The position numbers and the translations under genes were made by a program. Shown here in pieces: positions 53,597-61,986 of a stretch of 64,000 bases of DNA. The stretch's first letter is position 1; each line of letters begins with the position of its first letter. The DNA is from VBDM01 sp964430565 (GTDB lineage: Bacteria; Pseudomonadota; Gammaproteobacteria; Burkholderiales; SG8-39), in contig CAYSFD010000019.1 in the NCBI GenBank assembly GCA_964430565.1, positions 62,001 to 126,000 of the forward strand. The letters run 5' to 3'. Under the pieces are notes generated by a model. It searched no databases and was not told the DNA's origin. It saw nothing but the letters and a program-made list of their open reading frames with translations.

Positions 53597-53665
53597 TTCG
53601 TAATCGGTTCCAAGGAGATCTCCTATGTTTGGTTTTGGCACATTCACCCGCTTCAAGGAGGGCCC

Positions 53666-54517
53666 GTGAGACGCTACCAACATTTTCTTTACTCCCTGCT
53701 TTTCCTCTTTCTTGCGCTTCCCGCGCAGGCGCAGCAAACCCTCAAAGTGTCCGCCATCCCGGACGAGTTTCCGACCGAGCTGCTGCGAAAGTTCAAGCCG
53801 CTCGGCGCTTACCTCGGCAAGGAACTGGGCATGAAGATCGACTGGACGCCGGTCAACGACTACCCGGCGGTCGTCGAAGGCCTCGCCGGAAAGAAGCTCG
53901 ATCTCGCGTGGCTGGGCGGATTCACCTTCGTTCAGGCGCGGATTCGCACGGGTAACGCGATTCCTATCGCGCAACGTGTGGAGGACGAGAAGTTCATCAG
54001 CTATTACATCGTTCCGGGGGCGAGTGCGGCGAAATCGCTCCGGGACCTGAAGGGCAAGACCTTTGCCTTCGGCTCGCCGTCGTCGACCTCGGGTCACCTG
54101 ATGCCGCGCTTTTTCCTGCTCAAGGAGGGCATCGACCCCGACAAGGACTTCGCGCGCATCGCGTTCTCCGGGGCGCACGACGCCACGGTCGCCTTCGTCG
54201 CCTCCGGCCGCGCCGAGGCGGGAGCGCTCAATTCCTCGGTGTATGACCGGCTGATCGAGAAAGGCGACGCGAACGCCAAAGCGGTACGGATTCTCGCGAA
54301 GACTCCCCCGTACTACGACTACAACTGGACGGTGCGCGGCGATCTGGATCCCGCGCTTGTAAAGAAGCTTACCGACGCCTTCCTCAAGCTCGACGCGAAG
54401 AACCCCGCGCACAAGGAGATTCTCGACCTGCAGCGCGCCACCCGGTTCATCGCGACGAAGCCGGAAAACTACAAGGGCATCGAGGAGGCGGCGCGCTCGG
54501 CAGGACTGTTGAAGTAG
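53666..54517 (+). CDS. PhnD-type ABC transporter substrate-binding protein
   Basis: A 283-residue periplasmic binding protein with a signal peptide (FLYSLLFLFLALPAQAQ, cleavage after AQA or AQ). The core LKVSAIPDEFPTELLRKFKPLGAYL, DLAWLGGFTFVQARI and FAFGSPSSTSGHLMPRFFL are of the PhnD/SsuA-like fold. This subgroup is often annotated as a putative selenate binding protein rather than phosphonate. Start GTG 53666 follows AAGGAGGGCCC. It heads a four-gene ABC operon. Confidence 0.88.
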   Translation: MRRYQHFLYSLLFLFLALPAQAQQTLKVSAIPDEFPTELLRKFKPLGAYLGKELGMKIDWTPVNDYPAVVEGLAGKKLDLAWLGGFTFVQARIRTGNAIPIAQRVEDEKFISYYIVPGASAAKSLRDLKGKTFAFGSPSSTSGHLMPRFFLLKEGIDPDKDFARIAFSGAHDATVAFVASGRAEAGALNSSVYDRLIEKGDANAKAVRILAKTPPYYDYNWTVRGDLDPALVKKLTDAFLKLDAKNPAHKEILDLQRATRFIATKPENYKGIEEAARSAGLLK

Positions 54518-54530
54518 CTCTGCCGCGCGC

Positions 54531-55364
54531 GTGAAGCTTTCGCTGCACACGCTGGGTCTGGTTCTGCCGGGCGGCAACCGCGCGCTCGACGGCGTTTCGC
54601 TCGAGGTCGGCCGCGGAGAGCGCGTCGCCGTGATCGGGCCCTCGGGCGCAGGCAAGACGAGCCTGCTGCGGGTGCTGGGCGCCGCGCTGCGGCCGACCGG
54701 AGGCGCGATCGAGATCGACGGCAGCGATCCGTGGACGTTGCCGCGCGATGCGATGCGCCGGCTTCGCAGCCGGATCGGCATGATCCACCAGGCGCCGCCG
54801 CTGCCGCCGCGCCAGCGTCTGGTGACCGCGGTGCTTGCCGGGCGGCTGGGTCACTGGAGTTTCTGGAAGGGACTTGCCTCGCTCGTCTATCCCTCCGATA
54901 TCCAGGGGGCGCGCGAGACGCTGGCGCGGCTCGATCTCGCTGAGCGCCTGTTCGACCGTTGCGACCGGCTTTCGGGCGGCCAGCTTCAGCGCGTCGGCGT
55001 CGCGCGGGTGCTCTACCAACAGCCCGATCTCATCCTCGCCGACGAGCCGGTGTCGGCGCTCGATCCGCAGCTCGCAGACCATGCCGTCGGTGAGCTGAAC
55101 CGTGAGTCCGCGGCGCGCAGCCTGACGCTCGTCGCCAGCCTGCACGCGGTCGATCTCGCACTGAAGTGGTTCCCGCGGGTGGTCGGCTTGCGCGAGGGCG
55201 CGGTGACGTTCGACGCGCCGCCGGTGCGGGTGAGCGACGCGATGCTGCGCGATCTCTACGCGACGGAATCCCAAGTGGTCCCGACTCAGGACAATCGGCC
55301 GCTCGAGCTCCCCGAACCCGGACCGCGCGCCGCCGCGAGAGGCGCGCAGCCCCTTTGCCGGTGA
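54531..55364 (+). CDS. PhnC-type ABC transporter ATP-binding protein
   Basis: A 277-residue ATPase with Walker A IGPSGAGKTSLLR, the ABC signature LSGGQLQRVGVARVL and Walker B DLILADEPVSALDP. Start GTG 54531, 14 bases after the binding-protein gene. The last 30 residues are Pro/Arg-rich and run into the permease gene (GTGA overlap). It energises import with the two PhnE-type permeases. Confidence 0.93.
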   Translation: MKLSLHTLGLVLPGGNRALDGVSLEVGRGERVAVIGPSGAGKTSLLRVLGAALRPTGGAIEIDGSDPWTLPRDAMRRLRSRIGMIHQAPPLPPRQRLVTAVLAGRLGHWSFWKGLASLVYPSDIQGARETLARLDLAERLFDRCDRLSGGQLQRVGVARVLYQQPDLILADEPVSALDPQLADHAVGELNRESAARSLTLVASLHAVDLALKWFPRVVGLREGAVTFDAPPVRVSDAMLRDLYATESQVVPTQDNRPLELPEPGPRAAARGAQPLCR

Positions 55365-56203
55365 GCGCGGCGGGGGGCGCCGCGCTGCCGGCTCCGCGCG
55401 ACCCGGCGCTAGGCGCGCGGCTTGCGCTGTTCGCCGCCGTGCTGGTGCTGCTCTGGCCGGCGATCGAGATCGCCGAATTCAATCCGGCGAAGCTCGCCGA
55501 CCCCAGGAACCTCGACATCGTCGGGCGCTTCCTCGGGACTTTTTTTCCGATGGCGCTCGGGGCCGATTTCCTCGGCTTGGTGGCGCGGTCCGCGCTCGAG
55601 ACGCTCGCGCTTGCCACCGCCGGAATCGCGCTCGCGATTCTGCTCGCGGTACCGCTCGCGCTAACGGTTTCGGAGAGCCTCTCGGTATCGCGCGTCGGGC
55701 CCGCTCGGCGCGCCTGGCTCGGGCCGCTGGTGCGCACGCCGGTGCGCGGGTTGCTCATCTTCATGCGTTCGATCCCCGAGATCGTATGGGCGCTGCTCTT
55801 CGTGCGCGCGGTCGGCCTGGGCCCCGCCGCGGGCGTGCTCGCGATCGCCGTTAACTACGCGGGCATGCTCGGCAAGGTGTATTTCGAGATTTTTGAGGCC
55901 GGCGATACTCGCCCGGCGCGCGCCGTTCTCGAGTCCGGGGGAGGGCGGGTGAATGCGTTCCTCTACGGCGTGCTGCCGGTGGCGCTGCCGGAGCTCGTGT
56001 CCTACTCGGTGTATCGCTGGGAATGCGCCATCCGCGCATCGGTCGTCATGGGCTTCGTCGGCGCCGGCGGTCTCGGCCAGCAGATGGAGTTGTCGATGCG
56101 CATGCTGGAGGGCGGCGAGGTATCGACCATGCTGGCGGCGTTTCTCCTGCTGGTGCTGCTCGCCGACGCGGTCAGCGCCTTGCTGCGCAAAATCCTGGTA
56201 TGA
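55361..56203 (+). CDS. PhnE-type ABC transporter permease, first copy
   Basis: A 280-residue membrane protein with about six helices and the BPD inner-membrane motif near AGMLGKVYFEIFEAGDTRP...GVLPVALPELVSY. SLETLALATAG-like (ARSALETLALATAGIALAI) and RSIPEIVWALLFV segments are typical of PhnE. Start GTG 55361 overlaps the ATPase stop. A second, related permease follows, giving a heterodimeric channel. Confidence 0.92.
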   Translation: MSAAGGAALPAPRDPALGARLALFAAVLVLLWPAIEIAEFNPAKLADPRNLDIVGRFLGTFFPMALGADFLGLVARSALETLALATAGIALAILLAVPLALTVSESLSVSRVGPARRAWLGPLVRTPVRGLLIFMRSIPEIVWALLFVRAVGLGPAAGVLAIAVNYAGMLGKVYFEIFEAGDTRPARAVLESGGGRVNAFLYGVLPVALPELVSYSVYRWECAIRASVVMGFVGAGGLGQQMELSMRMLEGGEVSTMLAAFLLLVLLADAVSALLRKILV

Positions 56204-56985
56204 AAGCGGGCGCCTTCGTTTGGCAGCCCTGGGCCGCGCTCGGCGGATTCGCGCTCGCAGCGGCGGCGAGCTTCGCATATCTCGGCGCGGATTTCGGCGC
56301 GCTGTTCGGCGCCGAGAGCCTGCGGCAGATGCTGCAGTTTGGGGGAGGTTTTTTTCCGCCCGACATGACGCCCGAGTTTCTGCGGCGGACTGCAGGCGGC
56401 GCAGCGGAAACGCTCGCGATCTCGGCGCTCGGCACGCTCCTCGCGGCGCTGGCGGGCATGCTGCTCGCGCTGCCGGCGGCCGGCCGCTGGGGCCGATGGC
56501 TGCGCCTGCCCGCCCGTCTGCTCTTGAACGCGCTGCGCTCGATTCCAGAACTGGTGTGGGCGACGTTCATGGTGCTCGCCGCCGGGCTCGGGCCGTTTGC
56601 CGGCTGTCTTGCGCTGGCGGTGCACACGGCGGGAGTCCTCGGGCGCCTTTTCGCCGAGACGCTGGAGAACGTGCCACCGGAGCCGGCGCGGGCGCTGCGC
56701 GAAGCGGGCGGCGGTGCGACCCTCGCCTTTCTCTACGCCACGCTGCCGGTCGCGCTGCCACAGTTCACGTCCTACGCGCTCTACCGCTGGGAGTACAACA
56801 TCCGCATGGCCGCGGTGCTGGGATTCGTAGGTGCGGGCGGCCTCGGGCAGATGCTCTACGTGGCGCTCTCGGTCTTCAAGACGCACGAAGCGGCGACGCT
56901 GCTGCTCGCGATGATCGCGATCGTCGTCGCCGTGGACGCGCTCAGCGCCTGGATGCGGCGTTTTCTCGGCCGCTCCGGCGGGTAA
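56200..56985 (+). CDS. PhnE-type ABC transporter permease, second copy
   Basis: A 261-residue permease similar in layout to the preceding one (RSIPELVWATFMVLAAGLGPFAG, HTAGVLGRLFAETLENVPPEP, ATLPVALPQFTSYALYRWEYNIR). Shared motifs such as the YRWE and GFVGAGGLGQ segments show the two permeases are paralogues. ATGA overlap with the first. No phosphonate-degrading genes are beside the operon. Confidence 0.92.
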   Translation: MKAGAFVWQPWAALGGFALAAAASFAYLGADFGALFGAESLRQMLQFGGGFFPPDMTPEFLRRTAGGAAETLAISALGTLLAALAGMLLALPAAGRWGRWLRLPARLLLNALRSIPELVWATFMVLAAGLGPFAGCLALAVHTAGVLGRLFAETLENVPPEPARALREAGGGATLAFLYATLPVALPQFTSYALYRWEYNIRMAAVLGFVGAGGLGQMLYVALSVFKTHEAATLLLAMIAIVVAVDALSAWMRRFLGRSGG

Positions 56986-57083
56986 CAAACTACCCCATCC
57001 ACCACTGACCTTGCCGCACCGACGCGGAGGACAAGGTCTTTGCCCGCAATGCCGCAGCACACTCGTCCGTTGAGTACCAGGGC

Positions 57084-57112
57084 TTGACCGTCGAGGTTAT
57101 GGACCATATAGT
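57084..57112 (+). promoter_or_regulatory. Probable promoter of the tetR-family gene
   Basis: TTGACC at 57084-57089, 17-base spacer, TATAGT at 57107-57112, 30 bases before the ATG. Short inverted GGACC/GGTCC boxes at 57101-57105 and 57133-57137 flank the start region and could be part of an operator. Confidence 0.6.
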
Positions 57113-57142
57113 ACGTAATCGAAGTATTCCCAGGTCCGAGCG

Positions 57143-57727
57143 ATGCCCCGCCCCCGCGAATTCGACATCGACACGGCGCTCGACAGCGCCATGCAGGTCT
57201 TCTGGGCCAAGGGCTACGAATCGACCTCGCTCGACGATCTGTGTGAGGCGACCGGGATCGGCCGCTCCAGCCTCTACTCCGCGTTCAGTGACAAGCGCGA
57301 CCTGTACCTGCGCGCGCTGGACCATTACGAAAACGGCTCTGCAGCGCGCATCGCGGCGGCGCTCGCCAAGCCGGTCCCGGTGCGCAAGGCGCTCGCCGGC
57401 TTCCTCGAGCGCATGATCGACGACATCGTCGCCGGACCCGGCCGGCGCGGTTGTTTCATCGGCAACTGCGCCGCCGAGCTCGGACGCCGGGACCGAACCG
57501 CCGCAGCCCGCGTGCGCCGGAGCATCGACCGGATCGAGTCGATCTTCCGCGAGGCGCTCGCCCGCGCGAAGTCGCGGGGCGAGATTCGGGCGCAATCGGA
57601 CACCTTGGCACTCGCGCGCTTTCTCGCCGCCGGCATCCAGGGAATGCGCCTCGTCGGCAAGGCCAATCCGGACCGCGCCGCGCTCCGGGACATCGCGACC
57701 GTGATGCTGCGCTGCCTCGGGGTGTAA
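57143..57727 (+). CDS. TetR family transcriptional regulator
   Basis: A 194-residue repressor-type protein. The helix-turn-helix is in SLDDLCEATGIGRSSLYSAFSDKRDLYLRAL (residues about 29-59), and the C-terminal domain contains GCFIGNCAAELGRRD, which is seen in TetR members that respond to electrophiles or oxidants, with two cysteines. It is the first gene of a run of detoxification genes on the same strand. A 10-base palindrome ACTGATCAGT at 57748-57757, between it and the GST gene, is a candidate operator. Confidence 0.93.
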   Translation: MPRPREFDIDTALDSAMQVFWAKGYESTSLDDLCEATGIGRSSLYSAFSDKRDLYLRALDHYENGSAARIAAALAKPVPVRKALAGFLERMIDDIVAGPGRRGCFIGNCAAELGRRDRTAAARVRRSIDRIESIFREALARAKSRGEIRAQSDTLALARFLAAGIQGMRLVGKANPDRAALRDIATVMLRCLGV

Positions 57728-57788
57728 TTTTTTTTTCCAGATTCAGGACTGATCAGTTCAAAACAACCCTCTCACGGGAGAAAAGAAC

Positions 57789-58490
57789 GTGCTCGACATC
57801 TACTTCTGGACGACGCCCAACGGCTACAAGGTTCTGCTGTTCGCCGAGGAAGCGGGCGTTCCTTACACGATCAAGCCGGTGAACATCGGCCGGGGCGAGC
57901 AGTTCAAGCCCGATTTCCTGCGCATCTCTCCCAATAACCGCATCCCGGCGCTGGTCGATCACGCACCCGCGGAGGGGAAGACGCCCGTCTCGGTGTTCGA
58001 ATCGGGCGCGATCCTGCTCTATCTCGCCGAGAAGACGCGGCGCTTCATCCCCGCCGATCTGGCCAGCCGGGTCCAGGTTCTGCAATGGCTGTTCTGGCAG
58101 ATGGGCGGCCTGGGGCCGATGGCGGGACAAAACCATCACTTCAGCCACTACGCGCCGGAGAAGCTTCCCTACGCCGTCGATCGCTACGTCAAGGAAACGA
58201 ACCGCCTGTACGGCGTGATGAACAAGCGCCTCGCCGACCGCGAATTCATCGCCGGGCCGGCGTACACGATCGCCGACATGGCGAGCTACCCGTGGATCGT
58301 TCCGCACGAGCGCCAGGGACAGAATCTGGACGACTTCCCGCATCTCAAGCGCTGGTTCGATTCTGCTGCGGCGCGTCCCGCCACGCAGCGCGCCTACGAG
58401 CGCGGCAAGGCGATCAATACCGCACCGACCGTCGACGAGGAGGCCAAGCGCATCCTTTTCGGTCAGACGGCCGCGACTGTTGGAAGCTGA
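57789..58490 (+). CDS. Glutathione S-transferase, YfcG/Ure2-like
   Basis: A 233-residue GST with the thioredoxin-like N-domain (YFWTTPNGYKVLLFAEEAGVPY, RIPALVDH, VFESGAILLYLAEKT) and an all-helical C-domain (GPAYTIADMASYPWI). The TTPNGYK start is the Nu-class/YfcG pattern, which acts as a disulfide-bond reductase with glutathione. Start GTG 57789 follows GGGAGAAAAG. Confidence 0.93.
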   Translation: MLDIYFWTTPNGYKVLLFAEEAGVPYTIKPVNIGRGEQFKPDFLRISPNNRIPALVDHAPAEGKTPVSVFESGAILLYLAEKTRRFIPADLASRVQVLQWLFWQMGGLGPMAGQNHHFSHYAPEKLPYAVDRYVKETNRLYGVMNKRLADREFIAGPAYTIADMASYPWIVPHERQGQNLDDFPHLKRWFDSAAARPATQRAYERGKAINTAPTVDEEAKRILFGQTAATVGS

Positions 58491-58516
58491 CTTACCTTTT
58501 TCGAGAGGAGATTTGC

Positions 58517-59044
58517 ATGGCATTGAAGCCCAGACAACCCGCCCCCGCGCTCGAATTCGACACTCTCGGCGGCGGCCATTGGTCGCTCGCCGCGCAGAAG
58601 CCGCAAAACTTCGCCATGATCGTGTTCTACCGCGGCCTGCACTGCCCGGTGTGCCGCAAATATACGTGCGAGCTGAACGGCATGATCGGGGAGTTCGACA
58701 AGCGCGGTGTGTCGACCGTCATCACCAGCACCGACCCGAAGGACAGGGCCGAGCAGGCGAAGACCCAATGGGGCCTGCCGAACCTCACGGTCGGCTACGG
58801 GGTATCGATCGACAAGGCGCGCGAATGGGGCCTGTACATCTCGACCAGCCGCGGTATGACCTCGGCCGGCATCGAGGAGCCCGAGTTCTTCGCCGAGCCG
58901 GGCCTGTTCCTGACCAAGCCGGACGGCACGCTCTACTGGGCCTCGATCGCGACCATGCCGTTCGCGCGGCCTCACTTCGGCGAAATCGGCGCGGCGATCG
59001 ACTTCGCGCTCAGCAAGAATTACCCGGCGCGCGGCGAGGCTTGA
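58517..59044 (+). CDS. Peroxiredoxin-like family protein
   Basis: A 175-residue AhpC/TSA-superfamily protein with the cysteine motif RGLHCPVCRKYTCEL in place of the classical peroxidatic motif. The CPVC pair could be peroxidatic and resolving cysteines. FLTKPDGTLYWASIATMPFARP is the family C-terminal part. Start ATG 58517 follows GAGAGGAG. It lies 26 bases after the GST gene and is probably cotranscribed. Confidence 0.88.
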   Translation: MALKPRQPAPALEFDTLGGGHWSLAAQKPQNFAMIVFYRGLHCPVCRKYTCELNGMIGEFDKRGVSTVITSTDPKDRAEQAKTQWGLPNLTVGYGVSIDKAREWGLYISTSRGMTSAGIEEPEFFAEPGLFLTKPDGTLYWASIATMPFARPHFGEIGAAIDFALSKNYPARGEA

Positions 59045-59108
59045 CCTGCGCTTTGGAGCGGCCGAGCACCGGTCTAGAATCATTTCGACATAACACGAGG
59101 AGGTAGCC

Positions 59109-59726
59109 ATGGATCAACGCTTCAAACCCGCACCCCGGCTCGCGCCCCTGCCGCTCGACCACAATCCGGCGCTGAAGGAGGCGTTCGCGGATTCGGTAAA
59201 GTCGCTGGGCTTCGTTCCCAACAGCATGCTGATCATGCAGCGCAAGCCGAAGATCCTGAGCGCTTTCAGGCATCTGTCGGCGGCGATCAACGCCGATCCG
59301 GAGAGCGAGGTCGACCGCGGCTTCAAGCGGCTGCTCGCGCACGTCGCCAGCCGCGCCGCCGGTTGCCAATACTGCATGGCGCATACCGCCGGCAGCGCGC
59401 CGCGCTTCGGCATCGACGAAGCCAAGGTCGCGGCGGTCTGGGAGTACCGCACGAGCCCGCTCTACAGCGAAGCCGAGCGCGTGGCGCTCGATCTCGCGCT
59501 CGCCGCTTCCTCGGTGCCCAACGACGTCACCGACGAGATGTTCGCCGAGTTGCGCAAGCACTGGAGCGACAACCAGATCGTGGAGATCGTCGCGGTGATC
59601 GCGCTCTTCGGTTTCTTGAACCGCTGGAACGACACCATGGCGACGCCGCTCGAAGCGGAGCCCATCGAAGCCGGGGAAAAATTCCTCGCCTCCCATGGCT
59701 GGGAACCCGGCAAGCATCGCCGCTGA
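59109..59726 (+). CDS. Carboxymuconolactone decarboxylase/AhpD-like protein
   Basis: A 205-residue helical protein with the AhpD-type active site GCQYCMAHTAG (CxxC and His), and conserved FVPNSMLIMQRKP and FGFLNRWNDTMATPLE. Such peroxidase-related proteins use the CxxC thiols for alkyl hydroperoxide reduction. ATG 59109 follows GAGGAGGT. It stands in the same detoxification run as the GST and peroxiredoxin-like genes. Confidence 0.9.
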   Translation: MDQRFKPAPRLAPLPLDHNPALKEAFADSVKSLGFVPNSMLIMQRKPKILSAFRHLSAAINADPESEVDRGFKRLLAHVASRAAGCQYCMAHTAGSAPRFGIDEAKVAAVWEYRTSPLYSEAERVALDLALAASSVPNDVTDEMFAELRKHWSDNQIVEIVAVIALFGFLNRWNDTMATPLEAEPIEAGEKFLASHGWEPGKHRR

Positions 59727-59771
59727 TCCGCTGAGGGCCTCGTTCCATAACGCATCCCGAAGGAGCCTTGT

Positions 59772-60233
59772 ATGAGAATTGCCCATTTCGTCGCCGCGCT
59801 GTTTCTTGTCGCTGTCTGCGTTGTTTCGCCTCAGGTGTGGAGCGCCGACGGCCTGCTCTCGGTCAAGAGCCCGCACGGTCCGAAGGACACGATGGACCGT
59901 CTGGAGGCTCTTCTCAAGAAAAAGGGCCTGACGATATTCGCGCGCATCGATCACGCCGCCGGAGCAGCGAAAATCGGCAAGAAGCTCCGGGCGACCGAGT
60001 TGCTCATCTTCGGCAATCCGCAAGGCGGTACGCCGTTCATGGAATGCAGCCAGACGGTCGGGATCGATCTTCCGCTCAAGGCCCTGGTCTGGGAGGATGC
60101 GTCAGGACAGGTGTGGCTCGGCTACAACGATCCTTTGTTCTTGGCGAAGCGCCACGAGGCAGGGCAGTGTCCGGTGGTGGAGAATCTGAGAAAAGCTCTT
60201 GCCGGGTTCGCCCAGGAAGCCGCTGAGCGATGA
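59772..60233 (+). CDS. Exported DUF302 protein
   Basis: A 153-residue protein with a signal peptide (VAALFLVAVCVVSPQVWSA) and a DUF302 domain: TMDRLEALLKKKGLTIFARIDHAAGA, LLIFGNPQGGTPFMECSQTVGIDLPLKALVWED. DUF302 proteins are small beta-alpha proteins of uncertain function. Start ATG 59772 follows GAAGGAGC. Probably periplasmic. Confidence 0.9.
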   Translation: MRIAHFVAALFLVAVCVVSPQVWSADGLLSVKSPHGPKDTMDRLEALLKKKGLTIFARIDHAAGAAKIGKKLRATELLIFGNPQGGTPFMECSQTVGIDLPLKALVWEDASGQVWLGYNDPLFLAKRHEAGQCPVVENLRKALAGFAQEAAER

Positions 60234-60326
60234 GCTGCAACTGTTCGCCCGGCCCCCGGCTCAGCTGAAGGGGCGGGGGCCCGCCGCAAGAAGTCGCATC
60301 CCAAGACGAATAGCCAGGAGAACTCA

Positions 60327-61529
60327 ATGAGCCCGCTCGAAAATTCCACCAAGCCGCTTTTCTTCAGCGTCGCGAACGCGAACGAGTTGGGGTTGGCGCC
60401 GCCACAGGACAGGATGGGCGATTCGCTGCGCACCTGGGTGCGCGCACTGTCCGGGTCGGAGTTCCAAAAGGAAGCGTTGGTTTCCTCCAGCCGGACCGGC
60501 AGCATCTGGCGATTGGCGAGCGACGAAGGGGCCTACCTCAACGGCGCCGATGCAGCGCCTTGTCCGCTCTCGCTCTTTACGGTGGGTATGGTCTCCTCCA
60601 CCATGAACGAAATCCTCGCGCTGGCGAAGGCGCGCGGCGTCGCCGTCCGCAATATCCGCCTCACCCAGGACAACAGCTACACGATGGAAGGTTCGCTTGC
60701 ACGCGGCACCATGACCGGCGGCGCGCTGCCAGTGGAGATCGGCGTTGAAATCGATTGCGACGCGGACAAATCCGCGCTGAACGATCTGCTGTATGACGCC
60801 GTCGCGGCTTCGCCGCTCAACGGCCTGATGCGCGGCGTGCACGCGAGCCTGTTCACGCTGACGCATAACGGTGGGACAGTTGCGCCCAGGCGCGTGCGGC
60901 CGACCGGCGGGCCGGCCGAACCCGATCCGCGCGATCGCTTCGAGATGGCGCGGCCGGCGGCCGGGGACTGGTCGGGATTGATCGAGCGCAAAGGCATGAC
61001 GCCCCGGACCGAGGAGACGACCGGCGGTCATGGATCGAGCCTTTCGGAGCACCAAAGCCGCAAGCTGCACGTTCGCGGCGTGTGCACGCTGCGCGAGGAT
61101 GGAATCAAGGAGATCCGGCAGCTGCTCTACAGCCCGCTGGGTTCGATCTTTCATTTCTTGAGCGAGGAGGCGCCGGAAAACGGCGGCCAGGGGCGCGCGC
61201 CCGACGCCAACAGCTACATCTCCGCGGGTATCGCGTTCTGCTTCATGACGCAGGCGGGACGCTACGCAAAGGTGCTCAAGAAGGACTTGCGCGGGTACCG
61301 CGTAGTGCAGGATACGCATTTTTCTCTCGGCGGCGCCTCGGGCGGCACCGGCAAGCCCGGCGCCGCCGATCCGGTCGAAACCCATTTGTATCTGGATGCG
61401 AACGAGAACGAGGATTTCGCGCGCGACATTCTCGATATGTCCGAGCAGACCTGCTTCCTGCACGCGTTCTGCCGCACCGATCTGAAGACCAAGATCCGCG
61501 TCAAACCATTCGCAATGGAAGCCGCCTGA
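60327..61529 (+). CDS. Long OsmC-family protein
   Basis: A 400-residue protein, about two to three times a normal OsmC (about 140). One OsmC-like part covers residues 60-195, with PCPLSLFTVGMVSSTMNEILALAK. A second covers about 240-390, with SRKLHVRGVCTL, AGIAFCFMTQAGRYAKVLKKDLRG and VETHLYLDANENEDF. The cysteine in AFCFMTQAGRYAKV may be the reactive one. Some OsmC/Ohr proteins reduce organic hydroperoxides, which fits the neighbours. Start ATG 60327 follows CAGGAGAA. Confidence 0.82.
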   Translation: MSPLENSTKPLFFSVANANELGLAPPQDRMGDSLRTWVRALSGSEFQKEALVSSSRTGSIWRLASDEGAYLNGADAAPCPLSLFTVGMVSSTMNEILALAKARGVAVRNIRLTQDNSYTMEGSLARGTMTGGALPVEIGVEIDCDADKSALNDLLYDAVAASPLNGLMRGVHASLFTLTHNGGTVAPRRVRPTGGPAEPDPRDRFEMARPAAGDWSGLIERKGMTPRTEETTGGHGSSLSEHQSRKLHVRGVCTLREDGIKEIRQLLYSPLGSIFHFLSEEAPENGGQGRAPDANSYISAGIAFCFMTQAGRYAKVLKKDLRGYRVVQDTHFSLGGASGGTGKPGAADPVETHLYLDANENEDFARDILDMSEQTCFLHAFCRTDLKTKIRVKPFAMEAA

Positions 61530-61986
61530 CGGAACCACATGCGGCGCTGCCCTGGACCTCGTGGTGGATCTCCTGAGGACCGATCCTTGCAAGGGACTGC
61601 AGCCCGCGGCGGCGCCCGTGTAAGGTTTTCGCCGCCTGCCGGGTCTTCTCCGGGAGGGCGTGCTGCGTCGACTATTGCACGCCCTTGACGCGCCTTTTTC
61701 CTGCGGCTCCGCAACCCACCAAGCGGGCGCGCGGGTTTCGGCTATGGGAACTGCAAAGTGAAAAAGACACGGAATCATTGGCGATTGCCAACGCGAGCGG
61801 CTGGAACGCGCTGGTGCAGCCCGCGCCGCGCCGCTACCATGCGATCATTACCGGGTCGCCCGACATGACCGCTTCCGTCGACCGCCTGATCAGGAAACGC
61901 ATCGTCTGGAAGACGTAGCGGCGGGCGGCGGCATTTACCGCTACAGCGGAGGCATTTCGGACAACCAAGAAAGGGAACCAGGCAAA
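61530..61986 (+). other. 457-base interval without a supported gene
   Basis: Between the OsmC gene and arsS. It holds an 8-base stem, GGGCGTGC with GCACGCCC (61656-61684), and an open frame of 77 codons (61685-61918) that ends YHAIITGSPDMTASVDRLIRKRIVWKT. I do not recognise that product and there is no clear ribosome-binding site, so I do not call it a gene. No riboswitch or tRNA is evident. Confidence 0.5.

Noticed and set aside
61685..61918. 77-codon frame before arsS as a gene
   Set aside because: No family match that I know, no clear ribosome-binding site, and composition like other chance frames; kept only as a note for the interval.
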